Shown: positions 25,378 through 34,854, counted from the stretch's first letter. The stretch: DNA of 64,000 bases from Lysobacter antibioticus HS124 (GCF_000336385.2 NZ_HG424449.1:1-64000), one strand, 5' to 3'. Notes: a model not told the origin generated them from the sequence alone. Translations and numbers: made by a program.

Positions 25378-26337
25378 ATGCGGGAAGCCATGAACGCCAA
25401 TACTTCCGCCGAAACCATCGCCCAGCGCGGCAGTTGCGCAGCGCAGGCCGAACTGGTCGACCGGATTGCCCGATTGACGCACGGCGACGGATTGCACCCG
25501 ACGGCGGTCAAGGCGCTGCAGCTGATCCGCATCAGCGGCCCCACCGAATGCTCCCCCAGCGTGTACGAACCGCGGCTGTGCGTCGTCGCGCAGGGCCGCA
25601 AGATCGTCACCCTGTCCGACCGCACCTATCACTACGACCCGCTGAACTATCTGGTGGTGTCGGTGACCCTGCCGATGATCGGCCAGGTGGTCGAGGCGAC
25701 GCCCGACAAGCCTTATCTGTGCCTGCGCATCGACGTCGACCCGGAGGAGATCGCGCGTCTGCTGGTCGACGCCGGCCAGGCGCCGGCGCCGGAACGCGGC
25801 GCCGATCGTTCGGCCGATCTGGGGTTGTACGCGGCGCGGGTCAATCCGACCCTGATGGACGCGGTGCTGCGGCTGATGCGCCTGCTCGACACGCCGCAGG
25901 ACTTGCCGGTGCTGGCGCCGCTGGCGTTGCGCGAGATCTTCTACCGCGTGCTGATGGGCGACCTCGGCCATCGCCTGCGCGCGATCGCGGTCAACGACAG
26001 CCGTTCCAGCCGCATCGCCAAGGCGGTGGCGGTGCTGCGCCGCTGCTATCTGCAGCCGTTGAGCATCGAGGAGCTGGCCGAGCAAGTGCACATGAGCACG
26101 TCCTCGCTGCACCACCAGTTCAAGGCGGTGACCACGATGTCGCCGCTGCAGTTCCAGAAGCAGCTGCGCCTGCACGAGGCGCGCCGACTGATGATGGTCA
26201 ACGGCATGGAAGCGGTGACCGCCGCGCATCGGGTCGGCTACGAAAGCCCTTCGCAGTTCTCGCGCGAGTACAAGCGCCTGTTCGGCGCGCCGCCGCGGGC
26301 GGAAGTGGTGCAGGCCCGCAGCGCGCCGCAGAGCTGA
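25378..26337 (+). CDS. AraC-family regulator with AraC_N domain
   Basis: 319 residues. The N-terminal cupin-like AraC_N domain (about 25-195) has TECSPSVYEPRLCVVAQGRK and YDPLNYLVVSVTLPMIGQV. The C-terminal double HTH (about 220-310) has LSIEELAEQVHMSTSSLHHQFKAV, MSPLQFQKQLRLHEARRLM and VGYESPSQFSREYKRLFG. ATG 25378 is used; ATG 25390, four codons later, is equally possible. It is divergent from the RND pump operon and is its most likely regulator. Members of this group often respond to aromatic or redox-active compounds, but no ligand can be read from the sequence. Confidence 0.9.
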   Translation: MREAMNANTSAETIAQRGSCAAQAELVDRIARLTHGDGLHPTAVKALQLIRISGPTECSPSVYEPRLCVVAQGRKIVTLSDRTYHYDPLNYLVVSVTLPMIGQVVEATPDKPYLCLRIDVDPEEIARLLVDAGQAPAPERGADRSADLGLYAARVNPTLMDAVLRLMRLLDTPQDLPVLAPLALREIFYRVLMGDLGHRLRAIAVNDSRSSRIAKAVAVLRRCYLQPLSIEELAEQVHMSTSSLHHQFKAVTTMSPLQFQKQLRLHEARRLMMVNGMEAVTAAHRVGYESPSQFSREYKRLFGAPPRAEVVQARSAPQS

Positions 26338-26813
26338 GTCCGACGCGGCGCGGCCGGCTTCGGCGGCGTGAAGCCTGCATCGTCGTAAGGTCGCGAGCAT
26401 CGCTGCGGCGATCGCGATCCGGCGAGGTCGCAGGCGTCCGTTTCGCCAGGGGCGTGCCACACCAGCGCCGGCGGCGCACTCACCTTCCATCACGCCTGCG
26501 CCACGTTCGCTAGCGTGCGGCGTGTGCGCTGCATACGGCTACGTAAACGGACCGGGTTGCAGGACACCCGCGATGCGCGTTCTGCGCATCGATCGGGGAT
26601 ATTTTTCTTTTGCCGCGTCCGTCGCGTTTTTGCCCCACCCGCATCGGTAGCGTCCTCGCTCGACGCGAGTGGAGCCAGCGATAGCGATCGCCAGCCAAGC
26701 CGAGTACGACGCACGGCCGCGCGATAGGGCCGCATCGCAATGGCATGGAACGCTGCCTGCACCGCGACGAAGCGAACGCCTTCGCTTCACTCGACCGAGG
26801 AGCAGGGAGTCCC
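26338..26813. other. 476-bp intergenic region before the dehydrogenase operon
   Basis: No gene is supported. A T-rich patch at 26588-26610 (GGATATTTTTCTTTTGCC) stands out and may be part of a promoter or the terminator of the AraC gene. The rest is featureless GC-rich spacer. Confidence 0.4.
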
Positions 26814-28178
26814 ATGAGCCATCGATCCCGTCGCAGGCTGTTGCTGTGGAGATCCGTCGCATTCGTACCGCTGTCGCTGGCCTTGAGCGCCTGTACCGAC
26901 GGCGGCGTCAGACCCGAGCCGCACGACCGATTGAGCGGCGCCGATATCCGCGCTCACACCGCCGGCCGACTGGGCAGCTTGCCGCCGCTGAGCTCGCAGA
27001 TTCCGCTCGACGTCAACGTGCCGCAGTCCAATCCCAGCCTGCAGGAGTTGCAGGACGATTTCGACCTGCTGTCGTGGCAGACCTTCGTCGCGGTCAACTG
27101 GCCGGCCGACGGCAACGGCAATCCCGACACCGGCAAGACCATCGGCGCCAACCTGCCGACGGTATGGGAGAACTGGAAGGAAAGCCGCGAGGTGTTCCTG
27201 CCCGGCGGCGCCGTGCCGTTGCCGTGGGGGCAGGATCCTGCGCCGCCGGCGGTCTGCGCCGGTCTGGGCAAGGCGGCGCTCAACCTGACCCAGGTCGGCA
27301 AGACCCCGGACGTGCTCGACGAAAGCGCCGAGCCGTTCGATACCGGTCCGCTGATCGACCAGAACGGCCAGTACGTGCGCTTCGCGATCATGATGAACCA
27401 GGACATGTTCGACCGCATCGTCCGCGACCGGCTGTACAGCAAGGCGGGCCAGGAGGCCTTCAACAAGGCCGCCGACTTCGCCCAGACGCAGAGCAACGCC
27501 CACGTCGGCGCGATCATGATCAAGTCCTCGTGGAAAGTGATGGGCGCCAACGACGACGCCAGCCGCTTCCACACCATCAAGGCGCTGGTCTACACCAACC
27601 CGAACGAACACGAAGGTGTGACCGCCTCGTGTAAGCTGCAGACGGTGGGCCTGGTCGGCCTGCACATCGTGCACAAGACCCACGACGCGCCGCAGTGGGT
27701 GTGGTCGACCTTCGAGCACGTCGACAACGCGCCGAGCCAGGGCGATACGCCGTCCAAGCCGCATTACAACTTCTACGACAAGACCTGCACGACTTGCCGG
27801 GCCAACGAGCCGCCGCCGCGGCCGTGGAACCCGAACGCGACCCGCACCCAGCCGACCCAGGTGGTGCGCGAGATCCCGCTGACCGATTCGACCAAGCAAC
27901 TCAATGCCCAGTACCAGGCCTTGCTGCGCAGCGCCAACGCCAATTCGGTCTGGGCCAACTACGAGCTGATCAGCACGCAGTGGCCGACCGAGCGGAACAA
28001 CCCGATCGACCCAACCGGCAACCCGGCGCCGAATTTCCTGGCCAACGCCACCCTGGAAACCTACATCCAGGGCCAAACGCCGCGGGTCTCGTCGAGCTGC
28101 ATGGACTGCCACAACGACGCCACCATGACCAACGGCCTGGCCTCGGACTTCACTTACCTGCTGCAGCGCGCGCAATAA
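26814..28178 (+). CDS. Cytochrome-c-like lipoprotein with one CxxCH heme site
   Basis: 454 residues. The lipoprotein leader has lipobox LSAC (Cys27), so the protein is anchored in the periplasm or outer membrane. The main domain (about 60-400) is unlike classical cytochrome c: DDFDLLSWQTFVAVNWP near its start and TCTTCRAN around 330. A single heme-binding CMDCH (Cys429, Cys432, His433) lies close to the C-terminus. The start is ATG 26814 with a GGGAG site. It is followed after 11 bases by the small-subunit gene and then the GMC flavoprotein, so it is probably the electron acceptor of that dehydrogenase. I recognise the cluster type but not the substrate. Confidence 0.75.
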   Translation: MSHRSRRRLLLWRSVAFVPLSLALSACTDGGVRPEPHDRLSGADIRAHTAGRLGSLPPLSSQIPLDVNVPQSNPSLQELQDDFDLLSWQTFVAVNWPADGNGNPDTGKTIGANLPTVWENWKESREVFLPGGAVPLPWGQDPAPPAVCAGLGKAALNLTQVGKTPDVLDESAEPFDTGPLIDQNGQYVRFAIMMNQDMFDRIVRDRLYSKAGQEAFNKAADFAQTQSNAHVGAIMIKSSWKVMGANDDASRFHTIKALVYTNPNEHEGVTASCKLQTVGLVGLHIVHKTHDAPQWVWSTFEHVDNAPSQGDTPSKPHYNFYDKTCTTCRANEPPPRPWNPNATRTQPTQVVREIPLTDSTKQLNAQYQALLRSANANSVWANYELISTQWPTERNNPIDPTGNPAPNFLANATLETYIQGQTPRVSSSCMDCHNDATMTNGLASDFTYLLQRAQ

Positions 28179-28189
28179 GGAGCCTTTCC

Positions 28190-28681
28190 ATGGACCCGAT
28201 GGACACTTTCGTCAGCCTCAGCATCGGCCTGACCGGATTCAAGCGCGGCGCGCTGGCGCCCGACAACGACACCCACGACATCAAGTCCTTGTATCTGAAG
28301 ACCTTCATCGACCGAGTGAGTCAGGCGACGGTCAACGACATCCTGCTCTGGTACAAACTCACCGACAGGCATGTGTCGGGCAATCCGCCCGATCGCGAGG
28401 AGCGCGTGGTGGCGCTGCTGTTCGCCGACAAGCCCGAGTACGAGTTCCCCTGCCGGCAGCTGCTGTTCCTGTGGTATGCCGGCGCTTGGCCGACGGTGAC
28501 CGACACTCCTGCGGCCACTCATGGACAGACCTTCAGCGAGGTGATCTCGGCCGACAGCTACACGCAGGGCCTGGTCTGGCGGGTAATGCAGTCGCATCCG
28601 ATGGGCAGATCGACCTACCACTACGGCTACTGGGCGCAGCCGCCCGCGCCGCTGAGCGCCTACCTGGAGAATCCGGTATGA
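28190..28681 (+). CDS. Sugar/alcohol dehydrogenase small-subunit-like protein
   Basis: 163 residues, resembling the small (gamma) subunits of membrane-bound FAD sugar dehydrogenases such as gluconate and fructose dehydrogenase. The helical body is about the usual size, with DDRV-like helices and FPCRQLLFLWYAGAWP near residue 90. Those subunits normally start with a Tat signal; this one starts MDPMDTFVSLSIGLTGFKRG with no twin arginine or hydrophobic leader. AAGGAG lies nine bases upstream of ATG 28190. The stop overlaps the GMC start by ATGA. Family assignment rests on operon position and weak similarity. Confidence 0.65.
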   Translation: MDPMDTFVSLSIGLTGFKRGALAPDNDTHDIKSLYLKTFIDRVSQATVNDILLWYKLTDRHVSGNPPDREERVVALLFADKPEYEFPCRQLLFLWYAGAWPTVTDTPAATHGQTFSEVISADSYTQGLVWRVMQSHPMGRSTYHYGYWAQPPAPLSAYLENPV

Positions 28682-30729
28682 GCATCGTCACGCCTCCCGG
28701 CGGTTTCGACGTGGTGATCGTCGGTTCCGGCATCGCCGGTTCGATCGTCGCCTATCAGCTCGGCAAGCAAGGCAAGAAGGTGTTGATCCTCGAAGGCGGG
28801 CCGCCCGTGCCCAAGAGCCGCGAGGACTACATGCAGACCTTCTTCATGGCCAACGCCAAGACCCCCGAGTCGCCGTACCCGCCGACCACCCAGGGCGCGG
28901 CCGGCGCCAACAACGCGCTCGGCCAGCCCGATCCGTCCAGCCTGAACACGCCGCGCTACACGGTGCTGCAGATCAACTCCTGGCAGGACCCGAGCATCAG
29001 CTATTTCACCTACTTCAGCCAGCCCAACAACATCACGCCCGACAGTCCGGAACTGACTTTCGCTTTCGGCAGTTCCTACGAGCGCGTCGCCGGCGGCACC
29101 ACCTGGCATTGGCTGGGCACTTCGCTGATAAACCTGCCCAACGACTTCCGGCTCAAGAGCCAGTACGGCCACGGCGTGGACTGGCCGGGCGGCTCGCAGT
29201 TCTTCCGCCGGTTGCTGCCGTACTACCGGAAAGCGACCGACGTGATCGGGGTCTCCGCCGACAAGCAGGCGATGGTCGATCTCTACAAGACGTTTGGCGT
29301 CGAATCCAACGGCGTCTACGGCGACAACTACGATTACCCGATGCCGGGCATCGTCGAGTCGATGAACGATGCGCTGTACGCGCAAAAGGTCGGCGCGCTG
29401 AAGGTCGACAACATCCCGTTGTTCGTCACCCCGACGCCGCAGGGGCGCAATTCGCGTCCGGGCAACCGGCGCCAGTGCGCCGGCAACACCAACTGCATCC
29501 CGATCTGCCCGATCCAGGCCAAGTACGACGGCACCGTGACCCTGGCCCAGGCCCTGCAGACCGGCAACGTGCAGATCCAGTACCGGTCCGTGGCCAGCAA
29601 CATCCGCCTCGACGGCGACCAGGTCAGCGGCATCGACTACATCACCTACGACACCCAGACCGGGCCGGCGACCGGCACCGGCACCGCGACCGCCAAGCGC
29701 TACGTGCTGGCCGCGCACGCGATCGAGACGCCCAAGCTGCTGTTGATGTCCAACCATAATCCGGGTTGGAACCGCGGCGTCGCCAACAGCTCCGACCAGG
29801 TCGGCCGCAACCTGATGGACCATGTGATGTACCTGGCCTGGGGCCTGTCCAAGGACCCGATCTATGCCTTCCGCGGCCCGCTGTCGACCGCAGGCATCGA
29901 GACGCTGCGCGACGGCGCGTTCCGCAGCCAGCGCGCGGCCTACCGGATCGAGATCGGCAACGAGGGCTGGAACTGGGCGACCAGCGATCCCAACACCACC
30001 TTGGCCGATTTCGTGTTCGGCCAGAACAACTCCCAGTTGAACGGCGATTCGGTCAATCAGCAGAACCAGCCGCTGCGCTTCAATCCGGCCCTGCCGGCGT
30101 TCAGCAAGCTGTTCGGTACCCCCCTGGTGCAGGCCCTCAACGCGATCTATGTGCGCCAGCTTCGCCTGGGCTATCTGATCGAACAACTGCCGGACCCGGA
30201 CAACCGCGTGCAGTTGTCGAACCTGCGCGACCACCTCGGTTTGCCGCGGCCGTCGGTGACCTACCGCATCCGCGACAACTACGTGCGCGAGGCCTTCGTC
30301 TCGGCCAAGAAGGTGTCGACCCAGATCTTCGCCGCGCTCGGCGCCAAGGAGTACACCCAACTGCCGGGGCCGGTGAAGATGCACGGCTTCAACGTCACTT
30401 CCAGCACCTTCGAGTACAAGGGCGACCGCTTCACCTTCTACGGTGCAGGCCACATCATCGGCACCTATCGCATGGGCACCACGCCGCGCGACTCGGTGCT
30501 CAACCCGCGCCAGCAATCCTGGGACCACTCCAACCTGTACATGGTCGGCAGCGGCGTGTTTCCGACCACCGCCACCGCCAACCCGACCCTGACCATCGCC
30601 GCGCTGGCGCTGCAGGCGGCCGACAACATCCTGCAAGACCTCGCGTCCGCCGAAAGCGAGGACGTCTCGTATCATCCCGGCATCGCCGACGCGACGGCCT
30701 CGGCCCTTGCGCGGGATCGGCCGACGTAG
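28678..30729 (+). CDS. GMC-family FAD dehydrogenase large subunit with Fe-S cysteines
   Basis: 683 residues. The FAD dinucleotide fold is at 10-40 (VVIVGSGIAGSIVAYQLG, LILEGG). The C-terminal GMC region has GAGHIIGTYRMGT with the catalytic-site His, then NLYMVGSGVFPTTATANPTLTIAALAL. A cysteine triad Cys267/Cys273/Cys277 (CAGNTNCIPICP) matches the 3Fe-4S ligand pattern of fructose and FAD-glucose dehydrogenases. It would oxidise a sugar, sugar acid or polyol and pass electrons through the Fe-S cluster to the cytochrome-like lipoprotein. It has no signal peptide and would have to be exported with its partner, yet that partner also lacks a leader. Substrate unknown. Confidence 0.88.
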   Translation: MSIVTPPGGFDVVIVGSGIAGSIVAYQLGKQGKKVLILEGGPPVPKSREDYMQTFFMANAKTPESPYPPTTQGAAGANNALGQPDPSSLNTPRYTVLQINSWQDPSISYFTYFSQPNNITPDSPELTFAFGSSYERVAGGTTWHWLGTSLINLPNDFRLKSQYGHGVDWPGGSQFFRRLLPYYRKATDVIGVSADKQAMVDLYKTFGVESNGVYGDNYDYPMPGIVESMNDALYAQKVGALKVDNIPLFVTPTPQGRNSRPGNRRQCAGNTNCIPICPIQAKYDGTVTLAQALQTGNVQIQYRSVASNIRLDGDQVSGIDYITYDTQTGPATGTGTATAKRYVLAAHAIETPKLLLMSNHNPGWNRGVANSSDQVGRNLMDHVMYLAWGLSKDPIYAFRGPLSTAGIETLRDGAFRSQRAAYRIEIGNEGWNWATSDPNTTLADFVFGQNNSQLNGDSVNQQNQPLRFNPALPAFSKLFGTPLVQALNAIYVRQLRLGYLIEQLPDPDNRVQLSNLRDHLGLPRPSVTYRIRDNYVREAFVSAKKVSTQIFAALGAKEYTQLPGPVKMHGFNVTSSTFEYKGDRFTFYGAGHIIGTYRMGTTPRDSVLNPRQQSWDHSNLYMVGSGVFPTTATANPTLTIAALALQAADNILQDLASAESEDVSYHPGIADATASALARDRPT

Positions 30730-31330
30730 TCGATGAGGCGCGTCGCCGGCGCGGCCGGCGACGCGCACCGCGCCGATCGCGCGGTCGCATGCGCCCGCAG
30801 GGGCTTTTCGCCGCGTCCCACGGACTGTCCGACGGGCGCGATGCGCTGCGTCAGCGTCGGCGCCGGCCGGGCGGCGCCGACCGGCAGAGAGACCGGCGGC
30901 GAGACCGACAGCGAGACCGACAGCGAGATTGACAGCGAAACCGGGCCGGCTTCGCCCGGCGCTTGCGCGCGCAGATCCCCGCCGGCAGCGCGGGCAGCCG
31001 CGACTTCGCACTACAGCCCAATCGCGATGCCGCCCGACGGCGTCGCCAAGGCCGTCGATTGGTAGGGCCGATCCAGATCGTTCGTTCACGGCCAACGCAA
31101 GTTCGCCGCATCTCCCCATGCGCGACGTCATTGCGATTGGTTCTATGCAAGATCCGAAGTCGCGGTAGGGGAGTGGATCGCGGCGCACGTTTGATTCCCT
31201 GAGCCGGTTCGAAACGCCTCGCGTCGGACCGCTTCCTTCGAAGTTCCCACCGCCGGAACAGACCTGTCGCGCGAGTCCGCCGGCGGCGTCGCTTCGTGCC
31301 GGCAGTCAACTGCATAGGACATCCACAGCA
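30730..31330. other. 601-bp intergenic region before the S8 protease
   Basis: No gene is supported. A short open frame (30733-31065) has no ribosome site and reads as arginine/alanine-rich filler. It contains the 12-bp tandem repeat at 30889-30948. The promoter of the protease should lie in the lower-GC part, 31040-31330, but no convincing -35/-10 pair was found. Confidence 0.45.
30889..30948 (+). repeat. Degenerate 12-bp tandem repeat, five units
   Basis: Units of GAGACCGACAGC: 30889-30900 (GAGACCGGCGGC), 30901-30912 and 30913-30924 (identical), 30925-30936 (GAGATTGACAGC), 30937-30948 (GAAACCGGGCCG). It lies in non-coding DNA between the GMC and protease genes. Confidence 0.7.
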
Positions 31331-33739
31331 ATGAAGCAGATCTCTTCCAAAAAGACGTTCGTCGTGCTCGGGCTCGCGGCGGCTTGCGCGACCGTGCTGA
31401 TGTGGTCGCACCGCGATGCGGGGACGCCTTCGCAAGGCGCGCCTGGCGACGCTTTCGCTGCCTCCCAGGCGTCCGGCGCCTGGCCGGGCGCCGGCCTGCA
31501 CGGCGTGGCCTACGCCGCGCCGACGCCGCGCAACGATGCGCAGGCCAAGCTGGGCAGTGGCCAGTTGCTGGAAGCCGTGCAATGGTTGGCGCAGACCCAG
31601 GCCGGCGGCGGCGCCAACAGCGCAGCGCACGCGAACGGCGCGCCGGCCGCCACCGGCGCCGGCAATGCCGGTCGTTCCGCCCGCCACGCGATCAGTGCCG
31701 CGGCGCAGATCGCCGCGCTCGACCGCGCCGGCATTCCGCAGCGCTTCCGCGACGGCGAGAAGGTCAAGGTCAGCCTCGATCTGGCCCTGAGCTACGAGGA
31801 TGTGCAGAACCCCGGCCTGCTCGACCGCGCCACCTCGGCGTTGCGCGACACCCTGCTGGCCGCCGGCCTGCAGGCGACCCCGGTCAACGGTTCGCCCACG
31901 CTCGAAGCGTTGGTGCCGCTGGCGAAGCTAGAATGGGTCGCCGGCCTGCAATCGGTGGCCCAGGTGTCGCTGATGAAGATGTCGCAGACCGCGGTGTTCA
32001 GCGACGGCGCCACCGCCAGCAATATCGACCGTTTGCGTGCGCTCGGCCAGTACGGCGGACTCGCCGAGAACCTGCGCAGGGACCTGCGCGGCGAAGGCCT
32101 GGGCATCGCCATCATCGATCACTTCGGCAATCTCGGCGGCGAGGTGGCGGCATTGCAGGCCGCCGGCGAGTGGCCGAGCAACACCGCCGCGGAGCCCAAC
32201 AAGATCACCCTGCGCGCGCTGCCGGGACAGGCGTTCGGCCACCGCGGCGCCGCCCACGGCAATGCGGTGACCGAGATCGTCTACGACATCGCGCCGGCGG
32301 CGTCGTATCGCGTCTACGACAGTTCCGGTGCGGCCGACTGGGTCAGCGCGGTCCAGGACGCGGCCAACCTCAACGCCCAGAACGTCATCCAGGGCGAGCC
32401 GCGCGCGCAGGTCATCACCGCGTCGCTGGGCTTCGATCTGTACGGGCCCGGTGACGGCACCGGTAACGGCAGCGCCCTCAAGGGCCTGTACGACGCGATC
32501 GAGGCGGCCACGCGCAACGGCGTGCTGGTCCTCAACGCCGCCGGCAACGAGGCCCAGGTGCACTGGGACGGCAACAGCACCGCCGGCGCGGTCGCCAACG
32601 TGCGCCAGGACTTCGATCTCAGCGCCGCGGGCGTGGACAACGTCAATCGCCTGAACTTGGGCGCCGACTTCGACGGCTGCATTCCGGTCGGCGCCTTCAG
32701 CGCGGCGGATCAGGAGAACTTCGAGATCAGCGCGACCCTGGGTTGGAACGATTGGACCAACGCCAACAACCTCACCGACGCCGACTACCGGCTGGAGCTG
32801 GTGCGCTGGGCCGATGCGGTGCGGCGCAACGGCCGCGTGGTCACCCCGGCCGGCTGGGTGGTGGCGACGCAATCGGACGCCGCACAGAATGGCGGTGCCG
32901 GTCAGACGCCGCTGGAAGGCATCTCCTTCGTCCCGTCGGCCGCGACCCGCACCGCCGAATGCGACAATGTGTTCAACGCCAATCGTTTCGCCGGCGGCGG
33001 CAAGTTCGGCCTGCGCATCGTCCGCAAGACCGCCGCCGCGAACAACTTCCTGCGCCTGATGATCGGCGGCTATTACACCCCGCAGTACGCTCAGGCCGAG
33101 CGTTCGCTGATCCATCCGGCCGACTCGGCCAGCGTGATCACGGTGGCGGCGCTGGATGCGGCGACCTCCAACCTGGAGGCCTACAGCTCGCGCGGCCCGG
33201 TGCTGGCCGCCGGCGGTGCGCGTCCGAACGGGCAGGCGGCCGGCAACGCCAAGCCCGACATGGCCAACTTCGCCAACGTCGATACGGTGTCCTACGGCGA
33301 TAACGAGTTCAACGGCACTTCCTCGGCGACCCCGCACGTGGCCGCGCTGGCCCTGCTCGGCCTGCAGCACCAGCGCCAGCTGACCAACGCCACCGTGCCG
33401 GTGCTGCCGGCCAACCCGACCGCCCAGCAGCGCGCCACTTACGCTGCGGCGCTGCGGCAGCGCAACGTCACGCTGACCGGATCGGTGTACGACTCGCTGG
33501 CCTATGTGGCCGGCACCGGCGGCAACGACCTGGGCATTGCCGGTTTCGACAGCAGCTACGGCACCGGCCGTTTGAAGTTCCATGCCCAGTCGCAGGCCTG
33601 CTTCCTGACCGCGCTGTACGACCCGGCCTATCGCGGGCTGCTGCCGGCCCAAGCCAATCCGCTGCCGGCGGGACAGAAGAGCTACGACGTGCTGCACGAC
33701 GAAAACGACGCGGCCTGCGCCAACGCCGTCGCGCAGTAA
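31331..33739 (+). CDS. Secreted S8-family (subtilisin-like) serine protease
   Basis: 802 residues. The signal sequence (MKQISSKKTFVVLGLAAACATVLM) is followed by a long Ala-rich propeptide (about 30-255). Catalytic triad: Asp263 in IAIIDHFG, His309 in HRGAAHGNAV, Ser664 in FNGTSSATPHVAALALL; oxyanion Asn406 in LNAAGNEA. A large insertion (about 410-620) between Asn and Ser suggests a domain like that of large S8 peptidases. The C-terminus (about 720-802) has Cys residues (QSQACFL, DAACANAV) likely in a disulfide. Its gene stands alone with a strong terminator. Degradation of external protein fits the hydroxyproline and peptidase genes elsewhere in the window. Confidence 0.92.
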   Translation: MKQISSKKTFVVLGLAAACATVLMWSHRDAGTPSQGAPGDAFAASQASGAWPGAGLHGVAYAAPTPRNDAQAKLGSGQLLEAVQWLAQTQAGGGANSAAHANGAPAATGAGNAGRSARHAISAAAQIAALDRAGIPQRFRDGEKVKVSLDLALSYEDVQNPGLLDRATSALRDTLLAAGLQATPVNGSPTLEALVPLAKLEWVAGLQSVAQVSLMKMSQTAVFSDGATASNIDRLRALGQYGGLAENLRRDLRGEGLGIAIIDHFGNLGGEVAALQAAGEWPSNTAAEPNKITLRALPGQAFGHRGAAHGNAVTEIVYDIAPAASYRVYDSSGAADWVSAVQDAANLNAQNVIQGEPRAQVITASLGFDLYGPGDGTGNGSALKGLYDAIEAATRNGVLVLNAAGNEAQVHWDGNSTAGAVANVRQDFDLSAAGVDNVNRLNLGADFDGCIPVGAFSAADQENFEISATLGWNDWTNANNLTDADYRLELVRWADAVRRNGRVVTPAGWVVATQSDAAQNGGAGQTPLEGISFVPSAATRTAECDNVFNANRFAGGGKFGLRIVRKTAAANNFLRLMIGGYYTPQYAQAERSLIHPADSASVITVAALDAATSNLEAYSSRGPVLAAGGARPNGQAAGNAKPDMANFANVDTVSYGDNEFNGTSSATPHVAALALLGLQHQRQLTNATVPVLPANPTAQQRATYAAALRQRNVTLTGSVYDSLAYVAGTGGNDLGIAGFDSSYGTGRLKFHAQSQACFLTALYDPAYRGLLPAQANPLPAGQKSYDVLHDENDAACANAVAQ

Positions 33740-33805
33740 GCCGGCGCCGGCGGCCCGCGTCGCGCCTGCGGCGCGGGTCCACCCTGCGCGTTCGGTTCTG
33801 CCACC

Positions 33806-33829
33806 GATGCCCGCCCGCCGGCGGGCATC
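33806..33829. terminator. Bidirectional terminator hairpin
   Basis: A perfect 10-bp stem (GATGCCCGCC / GGCGGGCATC) with a CGCC loop lies between the convergent S8 protease and WYL regulator genes. It is one of the strongest hairpins in the window. Confidence 0.6.
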
Positions 33830-33869
33830 GCCTTGTGCGGACCGCAGAGGCGGCCGGTGCCGCCGGGCG

Positions 33870-34814
33870 TCAGGCCAAGGCGCGCGCCAAGCGCTCGGCC
33901 ACGGCCCGCAATTGCGGCAGGCGGTCGTGTGCGCCGATCAGCTCGAATTCGACTCCGGTCAGGGCCAGCAGGGCGATGAAATCCTCCGGCGTTTCGCCGC
34001 GCACGTGCAGCAGGCAACTGTGCTCGTCGATGTGTTCGAGCACGCCGCACCACGGCGGCAGGCCCGGGGCCAACGCTTCGGCCGAGCCGTGCAGGCGCGC
34101 GCGCAGCACGTCGCCGGTCATGCCCTGGCTGAGGCTGCGCTGGACGTAGCCGGCGACGTCCTCGGGGAACTCGCGCGGGGCGAAGCCGGCGCCGCAGCGC
34201 AGGCTTTGGATGCGGTCGGCGCGGAAGAGGCGCCAGTCTTCGCGGCCGCGGTCCCAGGCCAGCAAGTACCAGCGCCGGCCGCTGCTGACCAGGCGCAAGG
34301 GTTCGATCGTGCGCCGGGTGGCGCGGCCGCCGCGGTCGCGGTATTCGAGTTCGATCAGCTGGCGGTCTCGACAGGCGCCGGCCAGTTCGGTCAGGGTGTC
34401 GACGTCGGGGCCGTCCTCGTCCTGCGCCAACGATACGGTGACCGAATACAACGCGCTGATCCGCCGTCGCAACCGTGCCGGCATCAGTTGATCGAGCTTG
34501 CCGAGCAGGCCCAGCGCGGTCTGTTCGATCCGCGCTACGCTCGCGGTGGCGCTGCGCAGGGCCACTGCCATCGCCACCGCTTCGTCGTCGTCGAGCAACA
34601 GCGGCGGCATCGAGGCGCCGGCGCCGAGCTGGTAGCCGCCGCCGACCCCGGCCGAGGCCTGGATCGGGTAGCCCAGTTCGCGCAGACGGTCGACATCGCG
34701 GCGCACGGTGCGGGCGTCGACTTCGAGCCGGTCGCACAATTCGTGGCCGGTCCAGTGGCGGCGCTGCTGCAACAGGGACAGCAGGCGCAGCAGGCGGGCG
34801 GAGGTCTTGAGCAT
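33870..34814 (-). CDS. YafY-type HTH/WYL-domain transcriptional regulator
   Basis: 314 residues. The N-terminal winged HTH (about 1-60) has LLQQRRHWTGHELCDRLEVDARTVRRDVDRLRELGYPI. The WYL domain (about 140-225) contains GRRWYLLAWDRGREDWRLFRADRI. The C-terminal WCX extension reaches about 314. WYL domains are ligand-sensing and often autoregulatory. The start ATG 34814 is 139 bases from the divergent GFA gene, and a perfect palindrome lies between them at 34836-34854, which is its probable operator. The regulated function is therefore most likely the GFA protein. Confidence 0.9.
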   Translation of the reverse strand: MLKTSARLLRLLSLLQQRRHWTGHELCDRLEVDARTVRRDVDRLRELGYPIQASAGVGGGYQLGAGASMPPLLLDDDEAVAMAVALRSATASVARIEQTALGLLGKLDQLMPARLRRRISALYSVTVSLAQDEDGPDVDTLTELAGACRDRQLIELEYRDRGGRATRRTIEPLRLVSSGRRWYLLAWDRGREDWRLFRADRIQSLRCGAGFAPREFPEDVAGYVQRSLSQGMTGDVLRARLHGSAEALAPGLPPWCGVLEHIDEHSCLLHVRGETPEDFIALLALTGVEFELIGAHDRLPQLRAVAERLARALA

Positions 34815-34835
34815 GGGGCCAGTCTAGCGACGATT

Positions 34836-34854
34836 GAGGACATATCCTGTCCTC
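34836..34854. promoter_or_regulatory. Operator palindrome between WYL regulator and GFA gene
   Basis: GAGGACA-TATCC-TGTCCTC is a perfect 7-bp inverted repeat starting 22 bases upstream of the regulator start and about 100 bases upstream of the GFA gene. AGGACA-N5-TGTCCT is the motif I associate with YafY/WYL autoregulators in gamma-proteobacteria, from memory. Confidence 0.65.

Noticed and set aside
30733-31065. 110-codon plus-strand frame after the GMC gene
   Set aside because: No ribosome site, Arg/Ala-rich filler, and it includes the 12-bp tandem repeat.
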